Below, piece by piece: positions 26,936 to 37,671 of a DNA stretch of 64,000 nucleotides (position 1 is the first letter of the stretch; every line of letters begins with the position of its first letter). A program made the translations under genes and the position numbers. Origin of the DNA: an uncultured Clostridia bacterium. GTDB lineage: Bacteria; Bacillota; DTU014. The stretch spans positions 52,825-116,824 of the forward strand of contig FIZI01000020.1 of the NCBI GenBank assembly GCA_900016865.1. The letters run 5' to 3'. Under the pieces are notes generated by a model. That model saw only the letters and a program-made list of their open reading frames with translations. It did not search any database and was not told where the DNA came from.

Positions 26936-28568
26936 CCGAGCTTACGAGTTCTGCATAGCGCTGCAGGTAACCCGTAACAGGCTTGCGCTCAGGTGCTTTG
27001 AAAGCCGCCCTTCGTCGGTCCAACTCCTCAGGCGATACTCTGAGTTCAAGCGAATTACTGGGTATGTCTATGACAATCTGGTCGCCTTCACGCACGAGAG
27101 CTATGACTCCGCCTTGGGAGGCCTCAGGCGACACGTGGCCAATCGCAGCTCCTCTAGTCGCGCCTGAGAATCTCCCGTCCGTAATCAGAGCGACGCTCTT
27201 GTCCAGCCCCATGCCAGCTAGAGCCGATGTGGGTCCAAGCATCTCTCTCATGCCAGGCCCACCCTGCGGGCCCTCATACCGAATGACTACCACGTCACCT
27301 GGACGGATCTTTTTCTGAAGGATAGCTTCAATCGCATCATCCTCGGAATCAAACACTCGAGCCGGTCCTGAGTGTGTGAGCATCGAATCGTCAACAGCAG
27401 CCGATTTGACGACCGCACCCTCTTCGGCTAGGTTGCCAAAGAGGACTGTGAGCCCTCCAGTTGGGTGGTACGGGTTATCTACCGGTCGAATCACATCCCC
27501 GCGCTTTGAAGGTGCGATTTTTAGCAGCTCTTCAACAGTTGCGCCTGTGACTGTCAAAGCGGTGCCGTCTATGAGTCCGTTCTCATGCAGCTCTTTCATA
27601 ACCGCAGGTATTCCGCCTGCCTCGTGCAGGTCTGAGATGAAGTGCGGACCTGCAGGCCTGAGTGAGCAGAGATGCGGGGTCCGAGACGAAATCTCGTTTA
27701 CCAGAGCAAGATCGAGCTTAACCTGCGCTTCGTGAGCGATGGCTGTGAGGTGAAGCACAGTATTGGTCGAACACCCAAGCGCCATGTCAACAGTCAATGC
27801 ATTGACGAACGCATTCTGTGTCAGCACGTCGCGAGGCCTGATTCCGGCTTCGAGAGCCTTCATGACCAAAGCCCCGGCCTTCTTGGCCAACCGTATGCGC
27901 TCAGCGGAGACAGCTGCAATTGTCCCATTTCCAAAAAGGCCCATGCCCAGAACCTCGGTCAGACAGTTCATCGAGTTGGCAGTGAACATCCCCGCACACG
28001 AACCGCACCCCGGGCACGCAACCTCCTCTATCTGCAACAATTCATCCTCGGTCATCGTGCCGGCTGCAACAGATCCCACGCCTTCAAAGACCGTGTTCAA
28101 GTCAATACGCCGACCGTCTATAACGCCGGGTAGCATTGGGCCTCCGCTGACAACGACAGTCGGGATATTGAGTCTGGCGGCAGCCATGAGCATCCCCGGG
28201 ACGATCTTGTCGCAGTTTGGGATGAGCACGAGAGCATCAAATGCATGCGCCATGGCCATGGATTCGATCGAGTCCGCCACCAGTTCACGGCTAGCCAAGG
28301 AGTATTTCATGCCCTGATGTCCCATAGCTATCCCGTCACAGACCCCTATCACTCCAAACTCAATCGGGGTCCCTCCGGCCATCCTGACGCCCGCCTTTAC
28401 CGCCTCGGCGATCTTGTCAAGGTGCACGTGTCCGGGTATGATCTCATTGGCCGAATTGGCTATTCCTATTAACGGCTGCGCAAGCTCCTCGTCTGTGTAT
28501 CCCATCGCTTTGAACAGCGCCCTGTGTGGAGCCCTCTCCGTGCCCTTCTTGACCGAGTCACTCCTCAC
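26892..28568 (-). CDS. ilvD: Dihydroxy-acid dehydratase
   Basis: An iron-sulfur dehydratase of about 558 residues making 2-oxoisovalerate and 2-oxo-3-methylvalerate. Key parts are [43 protein letters not shown] with one cluster Cys, [29 protein letters not shown] and [24 protein letters not shown] at 28568 has GGGAGT eight bases upstream; the frame opens at TTG 28577. This is the one common branched-chain gene missing from the ilvB-cimA operon 5 kb away, and I see no T-box in front of it. Confidence 0.96.
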   Translation of the reverse strand: MRSDSVKKGTERAPHRALFKAMGYTDEELAQPLIGIANSANEIIPGHVHLDKIAEAVKAGVRMAGGTPIEFGVIGVCDGIAMGHQGMKYSLASRELVADSIESMAMAHAFDALVLIPNCDKIVPGMLMAAARLNIPTVVVSGGPMLPGVIDGRRIDLNTVFEGVGSVAAGTMTEDELLQIEEVACPGCGSCAGMFTANSMNCLTEVLGMGLFGNGTIAAVSAERIRLAKKAGALVMKALEAGIRPRDVLTQNAFVNALTVDMALGCSTNTVLHLTAIAHEAQVKLDLALVNEISSRTPHLCSLRPAGPHFISDLHEAGGIPAVMKELHENGLIDGTALTVTGATVEELLKIAPSKRGDVIRPVDNPYHPTGGLTVLFGNLAEEGAVVKSAAVDDSMLTHSGPARVFDSEDDAIEAILQKKIRPGDVVVIRYEGPQGGPGMREMLGPTSALAGMGLDKSVALITDGRFSGATRGAAIGHVSPEASQGGVIALVREGDQIVIDIPSNSLELRVSPEELDRRRAAFKAPERKPVTGYLQRYAELVSSASEGAILRPSKSRA

Positions 28569-28597
28569 TACTACCAACTCCCTTCGTTCGTGCGGGC

Positions 28598-29419
28598 CTA
28601 CTCCGCAAACTCAGTCAGGCATGTGTCAATCGCAACAGCTACTCCATGCTCGTCGTTTGAGGGAACTACGAGGTCTGCCGCAGACTTGACCTCGTCGCTC
28701 GAGTTGCCCATCGCGACGCCGACACCCGCGTAGCGAAGCATGTCTACGTCATTATAGCTGTCTCCGATCGCCATAACCTCGCTTGACGAGACTCCGAAAT
28801 AGTCGGCTACCAGGGCCAGAGCTCGTCCCTTAGACACGTTCTTGTTCATCATCTCCACATATTCCGGAACGGAGCTCGTCACGTACGCTTCGCCCGATAC
28901 AATGCCCTTAAGCCGCTGCTCCACCTCTGGCATCCTCTCAGCCTCACCTATGAGCAGCACCTTGGTCGGAGGCGTATCAGCCTTCTCAAGCACAGACTCG
29001 AGATCCGGCTCATAGATCCCATCAACCCGGCAGTTGGTCGTGTACATCCGGGCTTCCCATCCGTTTTTGGACATATAAAGACGGTCGTCAATGTAGATGC
29101 TGCAGTGAAGATCCTCTTTGGCTGCGAACCGGATCACCTCAAGCGCATGCGCTCTCTCGACAGGAGTATGACTGAGTACTCTGTCAGGATCGAGCGACCT
29201 GATATAAGCACCGTTATAGGTGATCAAAGGGCCTCTCAGACCCAAGGCATTGGCGAACGGAAGGGCAGAAACCAGCATACGCCCTGTCGCCAGTGTCACG
29301 ATTATTCCACTATCCCGAGCTCTTGCGATCGCGTCCTTATTTCTATCAGATAGCTCAAATCTTCTGTCTAGAAGCGTATAATCCAAATCAATAGCTATTA
29401 GTTTAACTCTGTTGCTCAA
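28598..29419 (-). CDS. Cof-type HAD-IIB family phosphatase
   Basis: This 273-residue hydrolase has the HAD motifs: [10 protein letters not shown] with the nucleophile Asp near 11, ATGRM for motif II, the C2B cap in the middle, [13 protein letters not shown] with the motif III Lys, and [24 protein letters not shown] for motif IV. Cof proteins dephosphorylate sugar phosphates, FMN or pyridoxal phosphate; the substrate cannot be told. The start is TTG at 29419, overlapping the PspC gene stop and six bases after AAGG. Confidence 0.92.
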   Translation of the reverse strand: MSNRVKLIAIDLDYTLLDRRFELSDRNKDAIARARDSGIIVTLATGRMLVSALPFANALGLRGPLITYNGAYIRSLDPDRVLSHTPVERAHALEVIRFAAKEDLHCSIYIDDRLYMSKNGWEARMYTTNCRVDGIYEPDLESVLEKADTPPTKVLLIGEAERMPEVEQRLKGIVSGEAYVTSSVPEYVEMMNKNVSKGRALALVADYFGVSSSEVMAIGDSYNDVDMLRYAGVGVAMGNSSDEVKSAADLVVPSNDEHGVAVAIDTCLTEFAE

Positions 29420-29646
29420 TTTCTACCTTCCCTATAGTCCATGCTGTCGAGATATCCGCGGTACGGCTCCCGCGGAATAATGATCCACGCGATTATATAC
29501 GCCAATAGGCCACCACCAGCTACAAAGACCAATAGGATCCAAAGCAACCTGATGATACTTGGATCCGCATCGAGGTATTTGGCAATCCCACTGCACACAC
29601 CGCCCAGCAGACTGTCAGTCTGAGAGCGATATAGACGCTTTGCCAT
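29416..29646 (-). CDS. PspC domain membrane protein
   Basis: A 76-residue protein with the PspC pattern KRLYRSQTDSLLGGVCSGIAKYLDADPSIIRLLWILLVFVAGGGLLAYIIAWIIIP: a short cytosolic start, then two closely spaced membrane helices. PspC-type proteins respond to membrane stress in several bacteria; nothing here shows the local role. ATG at 29646 follows GGAGG at eight bases and is better than the frame's first start at 29673. It is coupled to the HAD phosphatase gene. Confidence 0.9.
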   Translation of the reverse strand: MAKRLYRSQTDSLLGGVCSGIAKYLDADPSIIRLLWILLVFVAGGGLLAYIIAWIIIPREPYRGYLDSMDYREGRN

Positions 29647-29704
29647 TACACACACCTCCAATCGGGCGATCACGACCTACCGTCGGCTTCGCCTATCTTC
29701 AACA

Positions 29705-29733
29705 ATACTATACTCTCTCGAGTGCAGTAGCAA
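29705..29733 (-). promoter_or_regulatory. Predicted promoter of the pspC-like gene
   Basis: TTGCTA (top-strand 29728-29733), a 17-base spacer and TAGTAT (29705-29710), located at the 3' end of uvrC, about 60 bases before the PspC ATG. The -10 box is only a moderate match. Confidence 0.45.
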
Positions 29734-29736
29734 GCA

Positions 29737-31608
29737 TCACCTGCTCAGGTACTCCTTGATGTCCCTAGCGAGCTGCTCCGTAATGCCCGGAAGCTCGGTC
29801 AGCGACTGGATAGAAGCCCTCCGCACACCCTCAATCGAAGAGAATCTTTGCAGAAGCGCTTTGCGCTTCTTGGGGCCTATCCCCGGAATTTCCTCCAAGA
29901 TCGAACCAAGAGCGCTCTTGCCGCGCAAACGCCTGTGATACGTGATAGCAAACCTGTGCGCTTCGTCTCTGACTCTCTGCAGGAGGAAGAGCGCTTCGGA
30001 ATCCTTGGGAAGCACGATGGGATCAGATCGATTTGGCACAAAGACCTCTTCCTCTCTTTCTGCCAGTGCTATCACAGGGATGCCTTCAATCCCCAGCTCT
30101 GCCATAGCGGACAGTGCAGCGTTCAACTGACCCTTCCCGCCGTCGACTACAACAAGATCCGGCCGTATCGTGAAAGGGTCGCTTCTGCCAGCTGAAACCT
30201 TGCTGTCAGAACTTCTGTCCTCGCTGTCTCGAAGGTACGACATCCTGCGCCTGACAACCTGCCTCATGCACTCAAAGTCATCCGGGCCTTCTACCCCTCG
30301 AATGCGGAACCGCCTATAATGAGATGTCCTTGGCTCTCCATCCTGAAACACAACCATTGCTGCAACGATGTTGGTGCCCTGAGTGTTGGAGATGTCGTAG
30401 CACTCAATGCGGCTTGGCAAGTCTGAGAGCCCTAGGGCATCCCTGAGGTCAACAATTGCCTTTTTGAGCATGAATTGCCTGTGCTCGTCTTCCTGCTTGG
30501 CAAGACGCAGTGCTTCGGCAGCATTCTCCTTAGCCATCTCGACCAGCTGTCTCTTCTTGCCCCGCTTAGGGATATGCAACACGACTTTGGTTCCGCGTTT
30601 TTCCCTAAGCCATGCCTCGATAGACTCACGCTGGTCGAAGTCGCCTGAAACAAGAATCTCCTTGGGGACGTAAGCTGCCTGCGAGTAGTACTGCTTGAGG
30701 AATGCCGAGATCAAAGAGGTATCGTCATCGTCTATGCCTAGATCTAGCATGAAGTGGTCTCTGCCGATCAGCAGGCCATCGCGAACATAGAAAATCTGCA
30801 CACATGCACGGCCGTTGTCTCTAGCAAGCGCGATTACGTCTTGCTCGACTCCTGCATCTGATACGACCTTCTGCTCAGAGGTTACTGCCTCAAGCACCTT
30901 GAGCTGATCCCGGTACAGAGCTGCACGCTCAAAATCCAGCCGCTCTGACGCTTCATGCATTCTGGACCTAACGAGCTCGATGAGGTCTCGGCTGCGCCCC
31001 TCCAAGAACATGATGATCTCACGTACGTGCTGCAGATATTCTTCCTGCGACACGGCTCCAATGCAAGGGCCCAGACATCTCTTGATGTGCAGGTTCAGGC
31101 ACGGGCGGGAGCTTAGATTTTCCTCGGAGATCCTTCTCTGGCACGAGCGCACTCGGAAAACCTTGCGGATGATATCCAAGGTCTCTCGCAGGGCTGATAC
31201 ATCCGTGTACGGGCCGAAGTAAAGTGAACCGTCCTGTACAACCTTTCGGGTGATAAACACCCTAGGATACGGTTCGCGGACGGTGATCTTGACAAACGGG
31301 TAGCTCTTGTCATCCTTGAGCTTGACGTTGTACCTCGGGCTGTACTCCTTGATCAGGTTTGACTCGAGTGCGAGAGCCTCAGTCTCAGTCTCAGTCACTA
31401 CATAGTCAATATCTCTGACCTTCTCCACCAAACGCTTGGTCTTGCCCGAGTGTGCAGCACTCTCTTGGAAATACGACCTGACACGGCTTCTAAGGTTAAC
31501 AGCCTTGCCGACGTACAAGACGCGACCGTAGTCGTCTTTCATGATGTACACGCCGGTCCTGACTGGTAAATTGTCAAGTATCGCGCTGACCTTATCCGAA
31601 AGACACAC
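29737..31608 (-). CDS. uvrC: Excinuclease ABC subunit C
   Basis: UvrC cuts DNA on both sides of a lesion after UvrAB recognition. The 623 residues contain the GIY-YIG domain (TGVYIMKDDYGRVLYVGKAVNLRSRVRSYF), a Cys-containing region (CLNLHIKRCLGPCIG), the UVR motif (SERLDFERAALYRDQLKVLE), the RNase H-like nuclease (ECYDISNTQGTNIVAAMVVFQDG, VVVDGGKGQLNAA) and two C-terminal helix-hairpin-helix units ending SLTELPGITEQLARDIKEYLS. GTG at 31608 follows AAGGGT. It has its own promoter but lies next to uvrA and uvrB. Confidence 0.96.
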   Translation of the reverse strand: MCLSDKVSAILDNLPVRTGVYIMKDDYGRVLYVGKAVNLRSRVRSYFQESAAHSGKTKRLVEKVRDIDYVVTETETEALALESNLIKEYSPRYNVKLKDDKSYPFVKITVREPYPRVFITRKVVQDGSLYFGPYTDVSALRETLDIIRKVFRVRSCQRRISEENLSSRPCLNLHIKRCLGPCIGAVSQEEYLQHVREIIMFLEGRSRDLIELVRSRMHEASERLDFERAALYRDQLKVLEAVTSEQKVVSDAGVEQDVIALARDNGRACVQIFYVRDGLLIGRDHFMLDLGIDDDDTSLISAFLKQYYSQAAYVPKEILVSGDFDQRESIEAWLREKRGTKVVLHIPKRGKKRQLVEMAKENAAEALRLAKQEDEHRQFMLKKAIVDLRDALGLSDLPSRIECYDISNTQGTNIVAAMVVFQDGEPRTSHYRRFRIRGVEGPDDFECMRQVVRRRMSYLRDSEDRSSDSKVSAGRSDPFTIRPDLVVVDGGKGQLNAALSAMAELGIEGIPVIALAEREEEVFVPNRSDPIVLPKDSEALFLLQRVRDEAHRFAITYHRRLRGKSALGSILEEIPGIGPKKRKALLQRFSSIEGVRRASIQSLTELPGITEQLARDIKEYLSR

Positions 31609-31662
31609 GTATAGATCTACCCTTCATGTGCACCTCTGAACCCGTTTAGGGGCTGTACGGAC

Positions 31663-31668
31663 ATTATA
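31663..31668 (-). promoter_or_regulatory. Extended -10 promoter of uvrC
   Basis: Minus-strand TGATATAAT has a perfect -10 with TG extension; the start would be near 31656, about 48 bases before uvrC. I found no SOS-type operator that I could defend by eye. Confidence 0.65.
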
Positions 31669-31763
31669 TCACAGAGAACAAGTCGGCTAGTTGCGGATCG
31701 GGCTCTCATGCCAGTGTCAAGTAGATTTGGGGCAAAGGCGATGAGACGCTGAGTTCGGAGCGA

Positions 31764-31925
31764 TTGGACACAACTACACTGATAGTACACCGGACTCCTA
31801 TGCGGTGTCCAACATACGACGAGGTTTTTTCTCGTCATTTGCATTTACCCACATACACAAATCAGACCCTATATATATGCAGAGCCACCCAGGCTCAACG
31901 CGCATGCGCCCGCAGGCCTTCACCC
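31764..31925 (-). repeat. Dispersed structured repeat RNA candidate, copy B
   Basis: Second copy of the element at 22310-22462, same orientation. Hairpins on the minus strand are at 31882-31896 (GAGCC/GGCUC), 31838-31861 (UUUGU/GCAAA), 31818-31836 (GACGAG/CUCGUC) and 31787-31808 (ACACCG/CGGUGU). It overlaps the end of uvrA: the last seven codons and the TGA at 31897-31895 lie inside it. The eight-base inverted repeat TTGGACAC (31764-31771) and GTGTCCAA (31805-31812) competes with the last hairpin; copy A does not keep it cleanly. The rest of 31609-31763 holds only the uvrC promoter and leader. Confidence 0.8.
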
Positions 31926-34741
31926 TCAAGAACCTTCTTGAGGTAGACACCCGTATAACTGCCTTTGACGTTGGCCAACTCTTCGGGCGTTCCTACCGCT
32001 ACCACTTGACCACCTTCGTCCCCGCCTTCGGGGCCGAGGTCTATCACATAATCTGCGCACTTGATTACATCGAGATTGTGCTCGATGACTATTACCGTAT
32101 TCCCGGCGTCTGTCAGCCTGTTCAGCACCTCCAGCAACCGGTGAACATCGGCAAAGTGCAGTCCTGTAGTAGGTTCATCCAATATATACAGAGTCCGGCC
32201 GGTGGCGCGTTTGCTCAACTCCGTGCTTAGCTTGATGCGCTGGGCCTCTCCTCCTGAGAGTGTGGTCGCAGGCTGGCCCAGGCGGATGTAGCCGAGTCCG
32301 ACGTCCTGGAGGATGGCGAGCTTCCTTCTCACTGCCGGTATGTTCTCAAAAAATGACAGCGCCTCGCTGACAGTCATGTCCAAGACGTCCGCTATGGTCT
32401 TGCCCTTGTATTTGATCTCAAGAGTCTCACGGTTGTACCGCTTGCCTTTGCAAACCTCGCAAGGGACATAGACATCGGGCAAGAAATGCATCTCTATCTT
32501 GAGGATGCCATCGCCTTTGCACGCTTCACATCTGCCCCCCTTGACGTTGAAGCTAAAACGCCCAGGCTTATAGCCTCGCGCCCTCGCCTCAGGAGTGCGT
32601 GAGAACAACTCTCTAATGGCATCAAATACACCCGTGTATGTGGCAGGGTTTGACCTGGGAGTACGTCCAATGGGCGCTTGGTCTATGTTGATCACTTTGT
32701 CGAGGTGTTCAATTCCTAGGATCTCATCATAAGCCCCGGGCCTCGTCACTGCGCGATTGAGCTTGTTGGCCAGTGCCTTGTAGAGGATCTCGTTCACAAG
32801 CGTGCTTTTGCCGGAACCCGAGACTCCGGTCACTACTGTCAGCATGCCAAGTGGAAAGACCACGTCAATATGCTTCAAGTTGTTCTCGCTTGCACCCTTG
32901 ACTACTAGATACTTGCCGTTACCGCGCCTACGAGCTTCAGGGACGGGTACGCGAACCTTGCCGCTCAAGTACTGTCCTGTGACGGATTCGTCGCACTCTA
33001 TGATGTCCTCTACCGTTCCCGAGCATACAATGCGGCCGCCTTCAGATCCGGCTCCCGGGCCAATGTCTATAACGTGGTCGGCAGACATGATCGTCTCCTG
33101 GTCGTGCTCTACAACAATGACCGTGTTACCGAGATCGCTCAGTCGCTTGAGTGTCTCTATCAGTCTCCCGTTGTCCCTTGGATGAAGGCCTATACTAGGC
33201 TCATCGAGTATATAGAGCACTCCGACAAGGCCGCTCCCGACTTGAGTAGCAAGCCTGATGCGCTGGGCTTCGCCGCCTGACAGAGTAGCGGATGCGCGAT
33301 CTAGGGTGATGTAGTCCAGTCCGACATTCACTAAGAAAGACAGCCTCGAGCGTATCTCCTTGATCACGTTGTGAGCGATTGCAGCTTGTCTCGAAGTCAG
33401 CTGGAGGTTCTCAAACAGGTTAAGGCACTCTTTGACAGACATCGCTGTCACATCGACGATCGATAGGCCTCCCACAGTCACAGCTCTGGCCTCGGGTTTG
33501 AGCCTAGTGCCCTGACAGGCAGGACAGTTGCGTGACGACATGTACTTCTCAATTTCTTCGCGGATGTGCTCTGACTGCGTCTCTCTATAGCGTCGCTCGA
33601 GGTTGTTGACAACTCCCTCAAACCGTGTCCGCCACTCCCGGCTCCGGCCCCGCCTATCTCTAAAGCGCACTTGAAAAGCTTGATCGCCGGCACCGTACAG
33701 CAGAACCTTGCGCTGCTCATCCGTCAGCTCGCTTATTGGAACCTCAGGGTCAATGGAGTACAGCTCGGATACTGCATTCAGCAGGCTCTGGAGATACGAC
33801 AACCGCTGAGGCTCGCCCCATGGCAGTATTCCACCTTGGTTGATCGAGCGCTCCAGGTCGAGGACAAGGTTAGGATCCACGACAAGCGTGGCTCCGAGCC
33901 CGGTACAGGCCTCACATGCTCCGTATGGACTGTTAAACGAAAACATGCGAGGTGTGAGCTCCTCAAAGCTCACTCCGCAGTCGGGGCAGGCGAACTTCTC
34001 ACTGAACGATAGCTCTTCTTGGCCTACGACATCTACAACGACGACTCCGTCGCCGTGAGCAAGTGCAATCTCGAGCGAATCTGCGAGCCTGCTCTCTATA
34101 CCTTCTCGGATGCGTATCCTGTCGACGATTATCTCAATCCTGTGCGTCTTGTACCGATCCAGCTCTATGGACTCGCCGACGTCTCTGACTTCGCCGTCTA
34201 CCCTAACGCGCAAAAAGCCCTCTTTGCGGATCTGCTGGAACACCTTCCGATACTCGCCCTTCCTGTCCCTGACTACAGGAGACAATATTTGTATGCGCGT
34301 GCCTTCGGGCAGACGCATCAGCTGATCAACCATTTGCTGGATTGTCTGCTGTGAGACTTCTCTCCCGCAGTTCGGACAGTGCGGGATTCCTATCCGGGCA
34401 AAAAGCAGCCTCAGGTAGTCGTAGATCTCAGTCACAGTGCCAACCGTAGACCTGGGGTTTCGGCTTGCCGTCTTCTGATCTATAGAGATGGCAGGGGAAA
34501 GCCCCTCGATGTAGTCCACATCGGGCTTGTCCATTTGGCCTAAGAATTGCCGAGCATAGGCCGAAAGCGATTCAACGTAGCGCCTCTGCCCTTCTGCGTA
34601 GATCGTGTCAAACGCCAAGGACGACTTCCCGGATCCGGAAAGTCCGGTAATCACCACCAGTTTGTTTCTAGGTATCTCAACATCGATATTCTTGAGGTTG
34701 TGTTGCCGCGCTCCCTTTACAACGATTGAAGACCTATTCAT
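31895..34741 (-). CDS. uvrA: Excinuclease ABC subunit A
   Basis: The damage-sensing ABC ATPase, about 948 residues. Two ATP sites are complete: [37 protein letters not shown] near 35, [12 protein letters not shown] with [14 protein letters not shown], then [33 protein letters not shown] and [14 protein letters not shown]. Zinc modules CPNCG, CPDCG, CPACQG and CEACKGDG are present. ATG at 34741 overlaps the uvrB stop by eight bases. The family usually ends near KPVLE; here the reading frame runs into repeat copy B and ends GLRAHAR, so the terminal residues come from the repeat. Confidence 0.97.
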   Translation of the reverse strand: MNRSSIVVKGARQHNLKNIDVEIPRNKLVVITGLSGSGKSSLAFDTIYAEGQRRYVESLSAYARQFLGQMDKPDVDYIEGLSPAISIDQKTASRNPRSTVGTVTEIYDYLRLLFARIGIPHCPNCGREVSQQTIQQMVDQLMRLPEGTRIQILSPVVRDRKGEYRKVFQQIRKEGFLRVRVDGEVRDVGESIELDRYKTHRIEIIVDRIRIREGIESRLADSLEIALAHGDGVVVVDVVGQEELSFSEKFACPDCGVSFEELTPRMFSFNSPYGACEACTGLGATLVVDPNLVLDLERSINQGGILPWGEPQRLSYLQSLLNAVSELYSIDPEVPISELTDEQRKVLLYGAGDQAFQVRFRDRRGRSREWRTRFEGVVNNLERRYRETQSEHIREEIEKYMSSRNCPACQGTRLKPEARAVTVGGLSIVDVTAMSVKECLNLFENLQLTSRQAAIAHNVIKEIRSRLSFLVNVGLDYITLDRASATLSGGEAQRIRLATQVGSGLVGVLYILDEPSIGLHPRDNGRLIETLKRLSDLGNTVIVVEHDQETIMSADHVIDIGPGAGSEGGRIVCSGTVEDIIECDESVTGQYLSGKVRVPVPEARRRGNGKYLVVKGASENNLKHIDVVFPLGMLTVVTGVSGSGKSTLVNEILYKALANKLNRAVTRPGAYDEILGIEHLDKVINIDQAPIGRTPRSNPATYTGVFDAIRELFSRTPEARARGYKPGRFSFNVKGGRCEACKGDGILKIEMHFLPDVYVPCEVCKGKRYNRETLEIKYKGKTIADVLDMTVSEALSFFENIPAVRRKLAILQDVGLGYIRLGQPATTLSGGEAQRIKLSTELSKRATGRTLYILDEPTTGLHFADVHRLLEVLNRLTDAGNTVIVIEHNLDVIKCADYVIDLGPEGGDEGGQVVAVGTPEELANVKGSYTGVYLKKVLEGEGLRAHAR

Positions 34742-36740
34742 TTTCCAACAGCCTCCGGCGCAGGGCTGCAATCTCGTCTCTAAGCTTGGCGGCTATCTCG
34801 AACTCGAGGTTCGCTGCAGCATCCATCATCTCGTTGTGGAGCTTGTCGATCATCTGCAAGATGTCAACCTCTCGCAATGATGAGGTATCATAACCCATCC
34901 TCTCTGCAATGGCGTAGGTTGGGTCTTCCGGCTGCTCCTCCTGTTCTGTGAGCCTGATGCTTTGGCCGACAGCTTTGACTATGGTCCGTGGGATTATGCC
35001 GTGATCCTCGTTGTACTTGCGCTGCAACTCACGCCTTCTGTTCGTCTCATCTATCGCAGTGCGCATAGAATCAGTAATCCTGTCTGCGTACATGATCACT
35101 CTGCCGTTGACATTCCTAGCTGCTCGTCCTATGGTCTGTATCAGCGAACGAGCCGACCTAAGGAACCCTTCTTTATCAGCATCCAGTATAGCCACCAACT
35201 CGACTTCCGGAATGTCGAGCCCCTCTCTCAGAAGATTGATGCCGACAATAACGTCAAATTTTCCAAGTCTAAGGTCCCGTACGATCTCATAACGCTCCAG
35301 CGTATCCACCTCGTAATGCAAATACTTCACCTTGAGACCACTATCGACAAGGTAGTCAGTGAGATCCTCTGCCATCTTGCGTGTCAAAGTGGTCACCAAC
35401 ACTCTATTGCCACGCGATACAGTGTCCTTGATTTCGCCAATCAGGTCATCAACCTGCCCCCTAGTGGGCTTCACCACGACTTCGGGATCGATCAGGCCCG
35501 TTGGCCTGATCAGCTGTTCCACTACACGTACGCTGCGTTTGAGCTCATAATCACCCGGAGTGGCAGAAACGTAGATCACTTGATTGACTGCACGCTGAAA
35601 CTCATCAAACGTAAGCGGGCGGTTGTCTAAAGCTGACGGAAGCCTGAACCCGTACCTCACCAGGGTCTCCTTGCGCGATCGGTCGCCTGCGTACATAGCC
35701 CTCAGCTGAGGAATAGTCATGTGTGACTCGTCTATCACCACCACGAAGTCATCCGGGAAGTAGTCTAGAAGTGTTGCAGGCGTATCTCCAGGAGCACGCC
35801 CGTCCAGATGGCGCGAGTAGTTCTCAATGCCCTGGCAGAACCCTGTTTCCAGCAGCATCTCAATATCGTACCTAGTTCGCTGTTCAAGCCTCTGAGCCTC
35901 AAGGAGCTTGCCCTCGGAGCGCAACTCCGCGAGCCGCTCCTCCAGCTCCTCCTCAATCGTCTGTGCAGCGCGTTCAATCCGCTCTCTCGTGGTTACGTAG
36001 TGCGAGGCGGGATACACTCCCACCTCGTCGCGCTCTGCAAGGATCTCGCCCGTTAGGATATCGACTTCAGTTATGCGATCTATCTCATCACCAAACATCT
36101 CAATGCGGACAGCGGATTCCCCGTAGGAGGGGATGATCTCTATGATATCACCGATGACTCTGAACGTCCCTCGTTTGTACCCGCTGTTGTTCCTCAAATA
36201 CTGAATTCCGACCAACCTGCGCAATATCTTGTCTCGATCGACTACGTCGCCCTTCTTGATCGGAAGCATCATCCTGCGGTATTCCTCAGGAGAACCAAGT
36301 CCATAGATGCAGGAAACACTGGCGACTATGACGACATCCCTTCGTTCAAACAGCGAACTGGTAGCTCTGTGCCTGAGACGATCTATCTCGTCGTTAATCG
36401 TCGCCTCTTTCTCAATGTATGTGTCCGTATGTGGGATGTAGGCCTCCGGTTGATAGTAGTCAAACAGACTCACGAAGTACTCGACTGCGTTGTCAGGAAA
36501 GAACTCCCGCAGCTCAGAACACAGCTGAGCTGCAAGAGTCTTGTTGTGGGCTATGACAAGAGTCGGGCGCTGGACGCGCTCAATGACATTCGCGATTGTA
36601 AACGTCTTGCCGCTCCCTGTGACTCCCAGCAGTGTCTGTTCGCGGTCTCCCGAGTTCAAGCCCTCTGTCAGGGCTTTTATTGCAGCAGGCTGGTCGCCTG
36701 TAGGCCTATACGAGGCAACGAGCTTGAACTCACCGCCCAT
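34734..36740 (-). CDS. uvrB: Excinuclease ABC subunit B
   Basis: A helicase-like protein of about 668 residues that verifies lesions and receives UvrC. It shows [32 protein letters not shown] (motif I), the beta-hairpin region [72 protein letters not shown] and a C-terminal UVR domain ([34 protein letters not shown]). ATG at 36740 follows GGGTGA; the frame opens at 36773 inside the upstream deacetylase gene. Order is uvrB-uvrA-uvrC on the strand. Confidence 0.97.
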   Translation of the reverse strand: MGGEFKLVASYRPTGDQPAAIKALTEGLNSGDREQTLLGVTGSGKTFTIANVIERVQRPTLVIAHNKTLAAQLCSELREFFPDNAVEYFVSLFDYYQPEAYIPHTDTYIEKEATINDEIDRLRHRATSSLFERRDVVIVASVSCIYGLGSPEEYRRMMLPIKKGDVVDRDKILRRLVGIQYLRNNSGYKRGTFRVIGDIIEIIPSYGESAVRIEMFGDEIDRITEVDILTGEILAERDEVGVYPASHYVTTRERIERAAQTIEEELEERLAELRSEGKLLEAQRLEQRTRYDIEMLLETGFCQGIENYSRHLDGRAPGDTPATLLDYFPDDFVVVIDESHMTIPQLRAMYAGDRSRKETLVRYGFRLPSALDNRPLTFDEFQRAVNQVIYVSATPGDYELKRSVRVVEQLIRPTGLIDPEVVVKPTRGQVDDLIGEIKDTVSRGNRVLVTTLTRKMAEDLTDYLVDSGLKVKYLHYEVDTLERYEIVRDLRLGKFDVIVGINLLREGLDIPEVELVAILDADKEGFLRSARSLIQTIGRAARNVNGRVIMYADRITDSMRTAIDETNRRRELQRKYNEDHGIIPRTIVKAVGQSIRLTEQEEQPEDPTYAIAERMGYDTSSLREVDILQMIDKLHNEMMDAAANLEFEIAAKLRDEIAALRRRLLENE

Positions 36741-37671
36741 ACTGATCACCCATTCCAGTTGCACCGGAGCCAACCGCGAGCACTGCTCTATCGCTCACGC
36801 TCCGGTACTCGAGAAAATCTACAAGCTGGTCCACGGTCACGAGTGCAACCCCACTACCGGCAATGGTAGGCAATACCGCTGCCAAGGTCTCCGCAAAAAC
36901 CAGCGAGACATGGCCAATCGCAACTGCGTACCCCTTGTTGCGGGCAAGCTGAGCGGCTGCGAGAAGTCCATTCTCAATATACTCTCGGGTGAGCTCGCCA
37001 TCAAGGAACATGTTGTTGACAACCACCGGCATGCCTAACGAACGGCATACTTCAGGGCCCGTTGATTCCGGAGTCGTGCTACTGTCAATCCAGTACACAT
37101 CGTGTTCCTTCAGGACTCCAATCACTGCCTCCATTACGCTTCTATCCGCAGTCGCCTTGGACCCCATGTGGTTGTTGGCTGCCCTGACACCAGGAACCTG
37201 CTCTAGGAATCCCTCTACAACCTCACGGATCTCTTCGGTGGTCATTCCCACAGTCACAGCTCTGACCCCGGGCGAGATGCTGTCGTTCATGGGTTCCATG
37301 GGCAGATGCAGGATTACCTGATGGCCTGACTGGACGGCTCTTTGGTAGTCGATTTCAGTCATCGTGAGATCCGGCAGAACCGACAATGTCAACGGATATG
37401 GCAGATCTAGGATCTCAGTGGTTCCGCTCCTGCCATAGCCTAGGTCGTCGACGATAATCGCGAGCATGGGAGGTGTGGGCTTGTCCACCTGAACTCCATA
37501 GTTATGAGCAGGATCGCCGAGGTCATTGGCAGTCTCCGGCACTGAAAAAACCGGAGCTTCCTCCGGCGAATCGGCTCGATGCTCCATATATAAGAAGAGC
37601 GTCATCCCGGCTACAAGACCAAGCAACGAAACACATGCTACCACTGCTGTCTGCGTCCACCTGTTGTTCAA
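36730..37671 (-). CDS. Divergent polysaccharide deacetylase family protein
   Basis: The 313-residue protein has an N-terminal membrane anchor ([20 protein letters not shown], about 9-28) and a linker, then the divergent polysaccharide deacetylase domain (YibQ/DUF610): [12 protein letters not shown] near 87, [52 protein letters not shown] and [10 protein letters not shown]. It probably acts on a cell-envelope glycan outside the membrane, but no member's substrate is firmly known to me. The TTG start overlaps the PDZ gene stop; the end overlaps uvrB. Confidence 0.88.
   Translation of the reverse strand: MNNRWTQTAVVACVSLLGLVAGMTLFLYMEHRADSPEEAPVFSVPETANDLGDPAHNYGVQVDKPTPPMLAIIVDDLGYGRSGTTEILDLPYPLTLSVLPDLTMTEIDYQRAVQSGHQVILHLPMEPMNDSISPGVRAVTVGMTTEEIREVVEGFLEQVPGVRAANNHMGSKATADRSVMEAVIGVLKEHDVYWIDSSTTPESTGPEVCRSLGMPVVVNNMFLDGELTREYIENGLLAAAQLARNKGYAVAIGHVSLVFAETLAAVLPTIAGSGVALVTVDQLVDFLEYRSVSDRAVLAVGSGATGMGDQYGR

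Noticed and set aside
31805..32230. Plus-strand frames covering repeat copy B and the uvrA 3' end
   Set aside because: They are antisense to uvrA and to the structured repeat and have no binding site or recognisable product.
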